Origin: CAZFDT01 sp964518335
GTDB lineage: Bacteria; Planctomycetota; Phycisphaerae; Phycisphaerales; Phycisphaeraceae
Direction: 5' to 3'
NCBI GenBank assembly: GCA_964518335.1
Contig: CAZFDT010000056.1
Coordinates: forward strand, 1-32,598
Length of the DNA: 32,598 nucleotides
Both the position numbers and the translations under genes were made by a program. Shown here piece after piece: positions 7,084-14,879 of this stretch; within the stretch, counting starts at the first letter, position 1; each line of letters starts with the position of its first letter. Below the pieces are notes generated by a model. That model was not told where the DNA came from, ran no database searches, and saw only the letters and a program-made list of their open reading frames with translations.

Positions 7084-8550
7084 ATGGATGACAACAACAC
7101 ATCGCACGGGCTTCGCGTCGAGTCGGTCAACTGGAGCGAGCTGATGCCGTTCACGCGGCTGTTCGGCTCGTTCAAGATCGCCATCGATCCGCCCAAGCTG
7201 CTGACCTCGCTGCTGCTGGTGGTGCTGCTGTTCCTGGCGGGGAAGTTGCTCGACACCGCCTGGGGCGGGCGGGTGTATCAGAATGAGATTCGCGAGTTCG
7301 AGCGATCGACGTCGAACGTCGCATTCAAGCAGGACCTGGCCGAGTGGCGGGAGAGCCGTGATCGCCTGCGCGAAGCCGGGGCGGATCTCGATCCGCTGCA
7401 GGGCATCTTCTCGGCGGCGCTGCGCTACCAGTTGCGCTGTTTCGACGATCTGGTCACCGCGGCGACGTCGCTGCAGTTCGGGCTGACCGGCCTGGTCGCC
7501 GGCGTGCCGCCGTCGGGCGTGGTCGGGGCCTTGTACCGCATGTTCGTCGTCCTGCCCGGCTGGCTGTGGACGGCCCACCCCGGGTTCCTGGTGACCTATG
7601 CCCTCATCGCCCTGGCGATCTGGTCGCTCCTGGGCGGGACCATCTGTCGCATGACCGCGGCGCACGCCACGTCCGATCGACATCTGGACCCCGGCGAGGC
7701 GCTGGTGTTCGCCCGCGACCGGTGGATGTGGTTCTTCGCTGCGCCGCTGTTGCCGGCGCTGATCGCGGGGATCATCGTGCTGGTGCTCGCCGTCGGTGGG
7801 TTTGTGTTTTTCAATCTCCCGGTGCTGGACGTGATCGGGGCGCTGGTGTTCGGGTTGGCGCTGGTGCTGGGTCTGATCGCCGCGTTGCTGTTGATCGGGT
7901 TTGCCGCGGGCATTCACCTGATGTACCCCGCGCTGGCGGTCGAGGGCACCGACGGGTTCGACGCCGTGAGCCGGTCGTTCAACTACATCTTCGGTCGGCC
8001 GTGGCGCTGGCTGCTGTACACGGGCGTGTCGCTGGTGTACGGGGCGATCACGTACCTTTTCGTCGTGCTGGTGATCTTTCTGACGGTGTGGCTCACGCAC
8101 CGCGGCGCCGGCTGGTGGGTCATCGCCCGCGTGGGCGAGGAGGCCAGCATCAACCGGTTCGACGCCATGCTCACGCCGCCGCAGATCGGCGAGCTGGTCT
8201 ACAACATCGAGTGGGACGCTTTGCCCGCGACGGGCAAGGCCGCGGCGGGCATCATCCTCGTGTGGGTCATGCTGCTGCTGGGGCTGTTGCCGGCCTACGC
8301 GATCAGCTTCTACTTCTCGGCCCACACGTGGATTTACCTGCTGCTGCGGCGCAGCGCCGACGGGACGGACCTGACGGAGTTCTACGTCGAGCCGCCCAAA
8401 CCGCCAACGCCGGACGCGGCGCCTGCGCCCGCCGAGGCTGCTGCGCCCCCGGCCCCGGCCCCGGCCCCGGCCGCCGCCGCCGAACCCGCGCCGGCACCGC
8501 CGTCCACCGAAGGCTCGGCCGAATCGCCGCCGCCTCCGCCGCAGAACTGA
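7084..8550 (+). CDS. Multi-spanning membrane protein with Pro/Ala-rich tail, function unknown
   Basis: The product has about 488 residues. A short soluble N-terminus (MDDNNTSHGLRVESVNWSEL) is followed by a membrane segment near 36-57, then a ~70-residue soluble loop rich in charged residues. About six to eight further hydrophobic segments follow up to residue ~425, with paired long ones around 195-260 and 305-335. The last ~65 residues are a Pro/Ala/Glu tail (repeated PAP, PPPP) that is probably disordered. I do not recognise the family. The ATG at 7084 was taken rather than an upstream one at 7066 because GGGG-rich sequence precedes it. The stop overlaps the next start (TGATG), tying it to the BtuF/BtuC-like genes. 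A role with that transporter is possible but is only inferred from position. Confidence 0.7.
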   Translation: MDDNNTSHGLRVESVNWSELMPFTRLFGSFKIAIDPPKLLTSLLLVVLLFLAGKLLDTAWGGRVYQNEIREFERSTSNVAFKQDLAEWRESRDRLREAGADLDPLQGIFSAALRYQLRCFDDLVTAATSLQFGLTGLVAGVPPSGVVGALYRMFVVLPGWLWTAHPGFLVTYALIALAIWSLLGGTICRMTAAHATSDRHLDPGEALVFARDRWMWFFAAPLLPALIAGIIVLVLAVGGFVFFNLPVLDVIGALVFGLALVLGLIAALLLIGFAAGIHLMYPALAVEGTDGFDAVSRSFNYIFGRPWRWLLYTGVSLVYGAITYLFVVLVIFLTVWLTHRGAGWWVIARVGEEASINRFDAMLTPPQIGELVYNIEWDALPATGKAAAGIILVWVMLLLGLLPAYAISFYFSAHTWIYLLLRRSADGTDLTEFYVEPPKPPTPDAAPAPAEAAAPPAPAPAPAAAAEPAPAPPSTEGSAESPPPPPQN

Positions 8551-9476
8551 TGCCGGCTCGATTACTCGCGCTCATCCTCATCGCCCTGACGCTGGCTGCC
8601 GGCGGCTGCGACCGCGCTTCGCCCAGCCCCGACCACCGGCCGATGCGCATCGTCTGCCTCGCCCCGGCGCTCACGCAGATGGCGATCGACCTGGGCCTGC
8701 ACGACGCGATCGTGGGCGTGGGCCGACACGACTCGGCCGCGCCTGCGGGCGCTCACGTCGTGGGAACCTACACCGACGTGAACCTCGAAGCCCTCGCCTC
8801 GGTCGCGCCGACGCACGTCATGTTGCAGGCCGGCATCTCCGGCCCGCCCGAGGCGCTGGTCGAGCAGAGCGCCGCCGGGCGATTCGCGCTGATGTCGTTT
8901 GCCTACCCCACGACGATCGCCGACGTCGCCGACACGCTCCACCGCGATGACGCACAGAAGCCGGCAGGTGTGGGCGTGTTTCTCGGTCGCGCCGACGAGG
9001 CCGCGACGCTGCGGCGGACGATGCTCGCCCGCATCGACGCGATCCGGCGCCTCACCGCCGACCGCGACCGGCCGCGCGTCCTGATGGTGATCTACACCCA
9101 GCCTTTGACGGTGAGTGGCGGAGGGACGGTGCTCAACGAGATGCTCGCGGCCGCCGGGGGCGTCAACGCTGCGCCGCAGGGGGCGACGGCGCCGTCGCTG
9201 GACCGGGAGAAGCTGCTGGGCATCGATCCGGACGTGGTGCTGCTGCTGGTGGGCGGCGGTCCGCTGGGGCCGCTCGAGGACGACGAGCGCGTGGCCGCGC
9301 TGCGGGGACCGGGGCTCAAGGCGTGGGCCACGCGGCGGATACACCGCGTCGATGATCCGCAGGCGGTATTGCCCACGACGACCATGCCGCGCGTCATTGC
9401 GGCCATGGCGAAGCTGCTGCACCCCGAGCTGGCGGAGGCGATCGATGCTGCAGTGAGCCAGGAGTCCACGCCGTGA
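8550..9476 (+). CDS. BtuF/FecB-like metal-chelate binding lipoprotein
   Basis: This is the substrate-binding part of an ABC importer for cobalamin or iron chelates. The 308-residue protein begins with a lipoprotein-like leader: MPARLL, a hydrophobic core and LAAGGC, with Cys20 as the likely lipidated residue (the -3 position is Ala, a weaker lipobox). The rest reads as a class III binding protein: MRIVCLAPALTQMAIDLGL near the start, DVNLEALASVAPTHVM, a long central helix with many Arg and Ala residues, then GGGTVLNEMLAAAGGVN and LGIDPDVVLLL. The start overlaps the stop of the membrane-protein gene and the end overlaps the permease start by four bases (GTGA). The ligand cannot be decided; cobalamin, haem and siderophores all use this fold. 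Confidence 0.85.
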   Translation: MPARLLALILIALTLAAGGCDRASPSPDHRPMRIVCLAPALTQMAIDLGLHDAIVGVGRHDSAAPAGAHVVGTYTDVNLEALASVAPTHVMLQAGISGPPEALVEQSAAGRFALMSFAYPTTIADVADTLHRDDAQKPAGVGVFLGRADEAATLRRTMLARIDAIRRLTADRDRPRVLMVIYTQPLTVSGGGTVLNEMLAAAGGVNAAPQGATAPSLDREKLLGIDPDVVLLLVGGGPLGPLEDDERVAALRGPGLKAWATRRIHRVDDPQAVLPTTTMPRVIAAMAKLLHPELAEAIDAAVSQESTP

Positions 9477-10579
9477 CTGAGGCGACGCCCATCCCGGCGT
9501 GGCGGCGCGCGGTCCGAGCGGCGGCGGCGGCAGGTCGCCGCAGCGTCGCTCGCACCTACGTCTGGTCGCGCGAGCACTGGATGCGATTCGACCGACGCTC
9601 GCGCTTCGCCCTGGCTGCGATCGCCGCGGCGCTGGTCGTCTGCGCCCTGCTGCGGCTGATCATCGGATCACACCAGTTCGGCATGCCCAGCGGACCGGGC
9701 GCCGATCACGTCATGGAAGCCCGGCAGAAGTACCTGCTGCTGGCGATCATCGTCGGCGCCGCCTTGTCCGTCAGCGGCGTCAGCCTGCAGGCGCTGCTGC
9801 GCAATCACCTGGCCGAGCCCTTCATCCTCGGCCTGTCCACGGGCGCGGCGGCGGGCGTCATGGTCCAGCGCTGGCTGGCGTACCAGTTGCAGTGGACCCC
9901 AGGCCCCAGCTACACCGGCGCCCTGGCGGGCGCACTGGCGAGCATCGCCATCGTCTTCCTCGCCGGACGACGACGCGGCATCATCGACCCGCTGGGACTA
10001 CTGCTCACCGGCGTGATCCTCAGCACCGTCAACGGCGCGCTCATCATGGCGTTCAACTATCTCGCTGGGCAGGGCGGCCTGCGCGACGAGCTGGCCCGGT
10101 GGATGATGGGTTATCTCAACGAAAGCACGCGCACGAGCGTGATCGTGGCGGTGGCCGTGGTGACGGCATGCGGACTGGGACTGCTGTTGTGGCAGTCGCG
10201 GGCGATGGACGTGGCGACGCTCAGCGACGCCGAGGCCGAGTCGCTGGGCGTTCACGTGGGCCGGCTGCGGGTGCTGCTGTTCATGGTGTCGGGCGTGCTG
10301 GCGGCGGGCGCGGTGGTGCTGGCCGGGCCGATCGCGTTTGTCGGGCTGGTCTGTCCGCACATCGCGCGGCTGTGCGTCGGGCCGCGGCACACGGCCCTGC
10401 TCGTGGCGTCGGCCATGCTCGGCGCGGCGCTGCTCATCCTCGCCGACACCGCCAGCGCCGCCATCGCTTATTCCCGCGCCGACATCGGCCTGATGCCCCT
10501 GGGCGTGTTCACCGCCGTCATCGGCGGGCCCGTGTTCCTGTGGATGCTGCGCCCGCAACTGGGCCGCGGCCTGGAGTGA
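9473..10579 (+). CDS. BtuC/FecCD-family ABC permease
   Basis: The gene encodes 368 residues with about nine or ten membrane helices after a basic ~40-residue N-terminal extension. Family marks are GAALSVSGVSLQALLRNHLAEPFILGLSTGAAAG, ESLGVHVGRLRVL (the coupling loop to the ATPase) and GPIAFVGLVCPHIARLCVG, all typical of FecCD permeases. The start is GTG at 9473, overlapping the lipoprotein stop, with GGAG seven bases upstream. No ATPase gene follows; pyrF does. The ATP-binding subunit must come from elsewhere or be shared with another importer. The quoted segments show an apparently intact protein. Confidence 0.92.
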   Translation: MTEATPIPAWRRAVRAAAAAGRRSVARTYVWSREHWMRFDRRSRFALAAIAAALVVCALLRLIIGSHQFGMPSGPGADHVMEARQKYLLLAIIVGAALSVSGVSLQALLRNHLAEPFILGLSTGAAAGVMVQRWLAYQLQWTPGPSYTGALAGALASIAIVFLAGRRRGIIDPLGLLLTGVILSTVNGALIMAFNYLAGQGGLRDELARWMMGYLNESTRTSVIVAVAVVTACGLGLLLWQSRAMDVATLSDAEAESLGVHVGRLRVLLFMVSGVLAAGAVVLAGPIAFVGLVCPHIARLCVGPRHTALLVASAMLGAALLILADTASAAIAYSRADIGLMPLGVFTAVIGGPVFLWMLRPQLGRGLE

Positions 10580-10583
10580 CCTG

Positions 10584-11438
10584 ATGACGCACTTTGCCGA
10601 TCGCCTCCTCGATGCCTGCCGCGCCAAGGGCGCGCCGGTGTGCGTGGGCCTGGACCCCGTGCTCGACAAGCTCCCGGCCGAGCTGCGGTCACTTCCGGAC
10701 GTGCAGGCGATCGAGCGCTTCAGTGTCGGCGTCGTGGACGCGGTGAGCGATGTCGTGCCCTGCGTCAAGCCGCAGGCGGCGTGCTTCGAGCGCTACGGCG
10801 GGGCGGGCTACGACGCCATGCTGCGCGTCATCGAGCACGCCCGCAAGCGCGGCCTCGTGGTGATCGCCGACGCCAAGCGGGGCGACATCGGCGTCAGTTC
10901 CGCGCATTACGCCGAGGCGTTCGCCGCCGCCGACGCGCTGACCGTTTCGCCGTACCTTGGCGACGACGCCCTGCAGCCGTTCATCGACGCCGCCGCGAAG
11001 CGGGGCAGCGGCTTGTTCGCCCTCGTCCGCACCAGCAACCCCGGCAGCGATGGCTTACAGACGCTGCAGTTAGCCGACGGCCGCACCGTCGCCGACGCCG
11101 TCGCCGACATGGTCGTCCGCCTCGGCTCGCCACACGTGGGCACATCAGGCTTCAGCCTGCTGGGCGCGGTCGTGGGCGCGACCAAGCCGCAGAACGCCGC
11201 CCAGTTGCGAAAGCGTATGCCCCAACAGATCTTCCTCGTCCCCGGCTTCGGCGCCCAGGGCGGCGGCGCCGACGACGTGCGCGCCTGCCTCAAACCCGAC
11301 GGCACAGGCGCGATCATCACCGCCAGCCGGTCGGTCATCTACGCCTACCAGGAAGATGCCGCCGCCTCGTGGCAGGACTGCGTCGCACGTGCTGCAGTGG
11401 ACATGCGGTCTCAGGTCGCCGGCATCACCCGTTCGTGA
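10584..11438 (+). CDS. pyrF: Orotidine 5'-phosphate decarboxylase, long-type
   Basis: PyrF makes UMP from OMP, the last step of pyrimidine synthesis. The 284-residue product belongs to the longer subfamily 2. VCVGLDPVLDKLP opens the barrel, VKPQAACFERYG gives the first lysine (K62), and VVIADAKRGDIG holds the Asp-Lys-Asp catalytic cluster (D96, K98, D101). LVPGFGAQGGGADDV and IITASRSVIYA bind phosphate. It starts four bases after the permease stop and is the last gene of the packed plus-strand run from 5428. Its final 14 bases overlap the 3' end of the opposite Na/Pi-cotransporter gene, so no terminator fits between them. Confidence 0.93.
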   Translation: MTHFADRLLDACRAKGAPVCVGLDPVLDKLPAELRSLPDVQAIERFSVGVVDAVSDVVPCVKPQAACFERYGGAGYDAMLRVIEHARKRGLVVIADAKRGDIGVSSAHYAEAFAAADALTVSPYLGDDALQPFIDAAAKRGSGLFALVRTSNPGSDGLQTLQLADGRTVADAVADMVVRLGSPHVGTSGFSLLGAVVGATKPQNAAQLRKRMPQQIFLVPGFGAQGGGADDVRACLKPDGTGAIITASRSVIYAYQEDAAASWQDCVARAAVDMRSQVAGITRS

Positions 11439-13032
11439 TGACGGCGTACGCCACGTGCGTCACGTGGCTGTTGATGCGCTTGAGGTAGGTGAGCAGGTCC
11501 AGGTGGATGGCGCTGGTTTCGTGGCTTTCCTCGAGGCGGTTCTTCAGACGGGCGAAGTGGCGGTCGCGCAGGTCGCGCTCGTAGGTGCGGATGTAGTCCT
11601 TGTGGTTCATCAGCGACTGGGCCAGCTTCTGGTCTCGGGTGGTGAACACGGTCTCGGCGATGAGCAGGTTCTCGCTGACTTTCTGATGGAAATCGTCGAG
11701 CTCGGCCCAGCCCTCCTTCGTGAAGTCCACGTGCAGGCGGGCCTTCTTCACCACCAGCTCGGAGATGTTCTTGTCGATGATGTCGCCGATCGTCTCCAGC
11801 TCGTTGAGGTAGCGCAGTTGCCGCATCTGCTCGGCCGAGTCGCTGGCGTCGCCGTCGAAGCTCAGGGCCCGGGTGAGGAAGCGCTTGATGTCGCCGTCGA
11901 GCTGATCGACGCGGTCGTCCATCTCGCTGACGTGTTTGGCCAGTTCCAGGTCGTCGCTCTTGAGGGCTCGCCAGACGTCGGCGAGCATGCCCCTGACGAG
12001 CTCGCCCACGTGGAGGATCTCCTTGAGGCTCATGCCCAGGGCCAGGGCGGTCGAGTCGAAGTGGGCGCCCTTGATGTGGCGCGGGCCGAAGGCGGTCTCG
12101 GCCGTCACCGGCGCGTCGGGCACGAAGCGTTCGATCACGCGCTCGACCACCTCGACCAGCGGGAGGAAGATGATGGCCAGGACGACGTTGAACCCGGTGT
12201 GGGCGTAGGCCACGTGCTGATCGCGCTGGCCCGGCAGGCGCTCGATGAGGCCGGCGACGTAGGGCAACAGCAGCAGCACGAGGACGGCGACGGACATCTT
12301 GGCCAGCAGATTGGCCAGCGCCAGTCGCCGCGACTCGATCTGCCGCCAGCCGACGAAGAGGGTGGTGAAGGCGATGCCGACGTTGGCGCCGGCGACCACG
12401 GCCACACCGATGGACAACGAGATCGTGCCGGTGGCGCCTAGGGCGATGACCAGCGCGATGGTGGCCGTGCTCGACTGCAGGGCGATGGCCATGATCGCCG
12501 CGGTCATCGCCAGCAGCCAGGGGTAATGCTCGGCGATGTGGATGAGCTGGGCCAGGTCGGCGTTGTCATCGATCCCCGTGACGGCGCCCTTGATGGTGGC
12601 GATGCCCATGAACATGAAGCCGAGGCTGACGACGGTCTGGCCGATGCCGCGCAATTTTTCCGCGTTGGTGAACTGGAACAGCAACACGCCGATGAGGATG
12701 AGGATGGGGGCGAAGGCATCGATGCGCAGGGAGATGAGCAGGATCATGGCGGTCAGGCCGATGTCCGCGCCGATCATGACGGCGAACATCTGCCGGGCGG
12801 AGAGGTGGCCGGCCTGCACGGCGGAGACGGCCAGCACGGAGATGGAGGTGCTCGACGGGGCGATGATGGAGATGCCCAGGCCGGTGAAGAACGCCCGGAA
12901 GCGGTCGCGGGCCAGGCGGTTCATCCACGTGCCGAGCTTGGGTCCGAAGAGTCGGTCGAGGCCTTTGCGGAGGAACCGCACGCCGAACAGAATCAGTGCC
13001 ACGCCGCCGCCGACTGTCAGAAAGGTCCACAT
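11425..13032 (-). CDS. Na/Pi-cotransporter family protein with C-terminal PhoU domain
   Basis: The 535-residue protein has an N-terminal membrane half (about 1-310) with the inverted repeat of the Na+/phosphate cotransporter family, and a helical PhoU-like half (about 345-535). The second repeat has the canonical ALQSSTATIALV (Q186-SST). The first repeat has IIAPSSTSISVL, so the usual Gln is Pro59. Phosphate uptake or export driven by sodium is the family role; the PhoU half probably senses phosphate state. It lies 212 bases downstream of purH on the same strand, has its own promoter (13083-13110) and is preceded by AGGGG before the ATG. The 3' end overlaps pyrF by 14 bases. Confidence 0.88.
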   Translation of the reverse strand: MWTFLTVGGGVALILFGVRFLRKGLDRLFGPKLGTWMNRLARDRFRAFFTGLGISIIAPSSTSISVLAVSAVQAGHLSARQMFAVMIGADIGLTAMILLISLRIDAFAPILILIGVLLFQFTNAEKLRGIGQTVVSLGFMFMGIATIKGAVTGIDDNADLAQLIHIAEHYPWLLAMTAAIMAIALQSSTATIALVIALGATGTISLSIGVAVVAGANVGIAFTTLFVGWRQIESRRLALANLLAKMSVAVLVLLLLPYVAGLIERLPGQRDQHVAYAHTGFNVVLAIIFLPLVEVVERVIERFVPDAPVTAETAFGPRHIKGAHFDSTALALGMSLKEILHVGELVRGMLADVWRALKSDDLELAKHVSEMDDRVDQLDGDIKRFLTRALSFDGDASDSAEQMRQLRYLNELETIGDIIDKNISELVVKKARLHVDFTKEGWAELDDFHQKVSENLLIAETVFTTRDQKLAQSLMNHKDYIRTYERDLRDRHFARLKNRLEESHETSAIHLDLLTYLKRINSHVTHVAYAVITNG

Positions 13033-13082
13033 CCCCTAATTGCCGTCCTGGCGTACTGCCGTAAGAGCTTGCACCGGGACGT

Positions 13083-13110
13083 ATTGTATCAATTGTGAGC
13101 AAATGGTTAA
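13083..13110 (-). promoter_or_regulatory. Putative promoter of the Na/Pi-cotransporter gene
   Basis: On the minus strand TTAACC (13105-13110) and TACAAT (13083-13088) are spaced by 16 bases. Transcription would start near 13076, leaving a leader of about 44 bases. The site lies between the start codon and the REP pair at 13134-13229. Confidence 0.5.
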
Positions 13111-13133
13111 GAGTGTGAGCGCCGATGGATTCC

Positions 13134-13169
13134 CCACGCCGGAGCTGAGGTCTTCCGAAGCTCCGGGTT
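13134..13169 (+). repeat. REP hairpin B1
   Basis: Stem CCGGAGCT (13139-13146) pairs perfectly with AGCTCCGG (13159-13166). Inside lie GA, GG, a TCTT loop, CC and GA, so the GA steps face each other as tandem mismatches. CACG precedes the stem, as in the other copies. It pairs with A1 in the order B-A, with CACG heads pointing outward, opposite to the two pairs around the RAYT-like gene. Confidence 0.85.
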
Positions 13170-13190
13170 CCGTCACGTGGCGAGCATGCC

Positions 13191-13229
13191 AACCCGGACC
13201 TTCGCCCAGAGCGGCTCAGGTCCGGCGTG
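13191..13229 (-). repeat. REP hairpin A1, next to the purH stop
   Basis: Stem CCGGACCT (13194-13201) pairs with AGGTCCGG (13218-13225), followed by CGTG. Read on the minus strand it is CACG, stem, GA, inner GCC/GGC stem, GA, stem. It is nearly identical to A2 and A3. It lies 15 bases past the purH stop and could protect or end that transcript. Confidence 0.88.
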
Positions 13230-13244
13230 AAAGGTCACGATGAA

Positions 13245-14840
13245 TCAATGCCGGAAGTGGCGCTTGCCGGTGAAGACGAGGCAGACGCCGGCGTCGTTGC
13301 AGGCGGCGATGGTGTCGTCGTCGCGCTTGGAGCCGCCGGGCTGGGCGATGGCGGCGACGCCCGCGGCGATGAGCTGGTCGGGCCCGTCGCGGAAGGGGAA
13401 GAAGGCGTCGCTGCCGGCGGCGGCGCCCTTGGCACGGTCGCCGGCCTTGTCGAGGGCGATGCGGCAACTGGCCAGGCGATCCATCTGGCCCGCCCCCGCC
13501 CCCACCAGCATGCCGTCACGCACCAGGCTCACCGCGTTGCTCTTGAGGTGCTTGACGGCGACGGTGGCGATGATGAGCTGCTGCAGTTGCCTGTCATCGG
13601 GCTTGGGCCCGGCCACGTGCTGCCAGTCGTCGGGGTGAATGCGGGCCAGGTCGCGCGTCTGCACGATCAGCCCGCCGACGATGCGCTTGTAGTCCAGCCG
13701 CCGCGCGTCGCGCTGGCTGGGCCCGGGCACGGCGCCCACGGCCAGGAGGCGGCAGTTCTTCCAGCGGTCCTTGAGCATCTCCAGGGCGTCGTCGGCATAC
13801 TCCGGGGCGATGATGACTTCCAGGAACTTCTGACCCTCGACGATGCGCCGGGCGGTGGCCAGGTCGATCGACCGGTTCACTGCAACGATTCCCCCGAACG
13901 CCGCCAGCGGGTCGCCGGCGTACGCCCTCTCGAACGCGGTGGGCAGATCGTCGGCGACGGCGAACCCGCAGGGGTTGGCGTGCTTGATGATGGCCGCCGA
14001 CGCCGCCGTCCCGGGGTCGATCTCCTTGACCAGCTCCAGCGCCCCGTCGGCGTCGAAGAGGTTGCAGAAGCTCAGCTCCTTGCCGTGGAGTTGCCTGGCG
14101 CGGGCGACGCACGTCTCGGTGCTGCCGCCCACGTACAGGGCGCCGCGCTGGTGCGGGTTCTCGCCGTAACGCAGCTCGGCGACGCGATCGAACTTGAGCA
14201 CGAGCGGGTCGGGGAACAGCTCGCCGTCGGGCATTTCGCTGTGGCGCCGGGCCATGTAGCTGGCGATGGCGCGGTCGTAGCTGGCGGTGCGCGCGAACGC
14301 CGCCGCCGCCAGGCGCTTGCGCAGCGCCAGCGTCGTCGAGCCGCTGTTGGCCGACAACGTCTGGATCACCATGTCGTATTGCCCGGGGTCGGTCACGACC
14401 GCGACGAAGGCGTGGTTCTTCGCCGCCGAGCGGATCATGCTCGGGCCGCCGATGTCGATGTTCTCGATCGCCTCCTCGTCGGTGACGTCGGGCTTGGCGA
14501 CGGTGCGCTCGAAGGGGTAGAGGTTGACGCAGACCAGGTCGATGGGCTCGATGCCGTGCGTCTTCATCGCCGCGGCGTGCGTGGGGTTGTCGCGCAGGCC
14601 CAGCAGGCCGCCGTGGACGCGCGGGTGCAGCGTCTTGACGCGGCCGTCCATCATCTCGGGAAAGCCGGTGACCTGGTCGATGGGCACGACGGCGAGGCCG
14701 GCCTCGGTCAGCGCCCGCGCGGTGCCGCCGGTGGAAATGATCGTGACGCCCTCGGCGGCGAGCTTGCGGGCAAAGGGAACCAGGTCGGTCTTGTCGCTGA
14801 CGCTGATGAGCGCGCGTTTCACGGGAACGAGGTCGGTCAT
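13245..14840 (-). CDS. purH: Bifunctional AICAR formyltransferase / IMP cyclohydrolase
   Basis: PurH carries out the last two steps of IMP synthesis. The 531-residue protein has full family length. The N-terminal IMP cyclohydrolase domain (about 1-195) has ISVSDKTDLVPFA, ISTGGTARAL, GRVKTLHPRVHGG and IDIGGPSMIRSAAKNH. The C-terminal transformylase has YGENPHQRGALY, IIKHANPCGFA (the KHxNPCG motif), GGIVAVN, and SDAFFPFRDG near the end. The ATG at 14840 was chosen because the domain starts within ten residues. A TAATCT hexamer sits six bases before it and there is no Shine-Dalgarno sequence, so the mRNA may be leaderless. A REP pair lies just past the stop. Confidence 0.95.
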   Translation of the reverse strand: MTDLVPVKRALISVSDKTDLVPFARKLAAEGVTIISTGGTARALTEAGLAVVPIDQVTGFPEMMDGRVKTLHPRVHGGLLGLRDNPTHAAAMKTHGIEPIDLVCVNLYPFERTVAKPDVTDEEAIENIDIGGPSMIRSAAKNHAFVAVVTDPGQYDMVIQTLSANSGSTTLALRKRLAAAAFARTASYDRAIASYMARRHSEMPDGELFPDPLVLKFDRVAELRYGENPHQRGALYVGGSTETCVARARQLHGKELSFCNLFDADGALELVKEIDPGTAASAAIIKHANPCGFAVADDLPTAFERAYAGDPLAAFGGIVAVNRSIDLATARRIVEGQKFLEVIIAPEYADDALEMLKDRWKNCRLLAVGAVPGPSQRDARRLDYKRIVGGLIVQTRDLARIHPDDWQHVAGPKPDDRQLQQLIIATVAVKHLKSNAVSLVRDGMLVGAGAGQMDRLASCRIALDKAGDRAKGAAAGSDAFFPFRDGPDQLIAAGVAAIAQPGGSKRDDDTIAACNDAGVCLVFTGKRHFRH

Positions 14841-14846
14841 GGCGAC

Positions 14847-14852
14847 AGATTA
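14847..14852 (-). promoter_or_regulatory. Possible -10 box giving leaderless purH mRNA
   Basis: TAATCT on the minus strand is followed by six bases and then the purH ATG (14840). A start six or seven bases past a -10 box would place +1 at the ATG. There is no clear -35 box and no Shine-Dalgarno sequence. Confidence 0.35.
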
Positions 14853-14879
14853 CCGCAAACGCAAGCGGGCGTGTGGGCG

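Noticed and set aside
8400..8550. Pro/Ala-rich repeat at the end of the membrane-protein gene as a separate repeat element
   Set aside because: The imperfect CCGGCC/GCC triplet-like repetition follows codon use for Pro and Ala in a disordered tail, with no unit structure at the DNA level.
13082..13104. A lac-operator-like string (AATTGTGAGC) near the cotransporter promoter
   Set aside because: Only half of an operator is present, there is no lac-type regulator in the window and the match is probably chance within the promoter.
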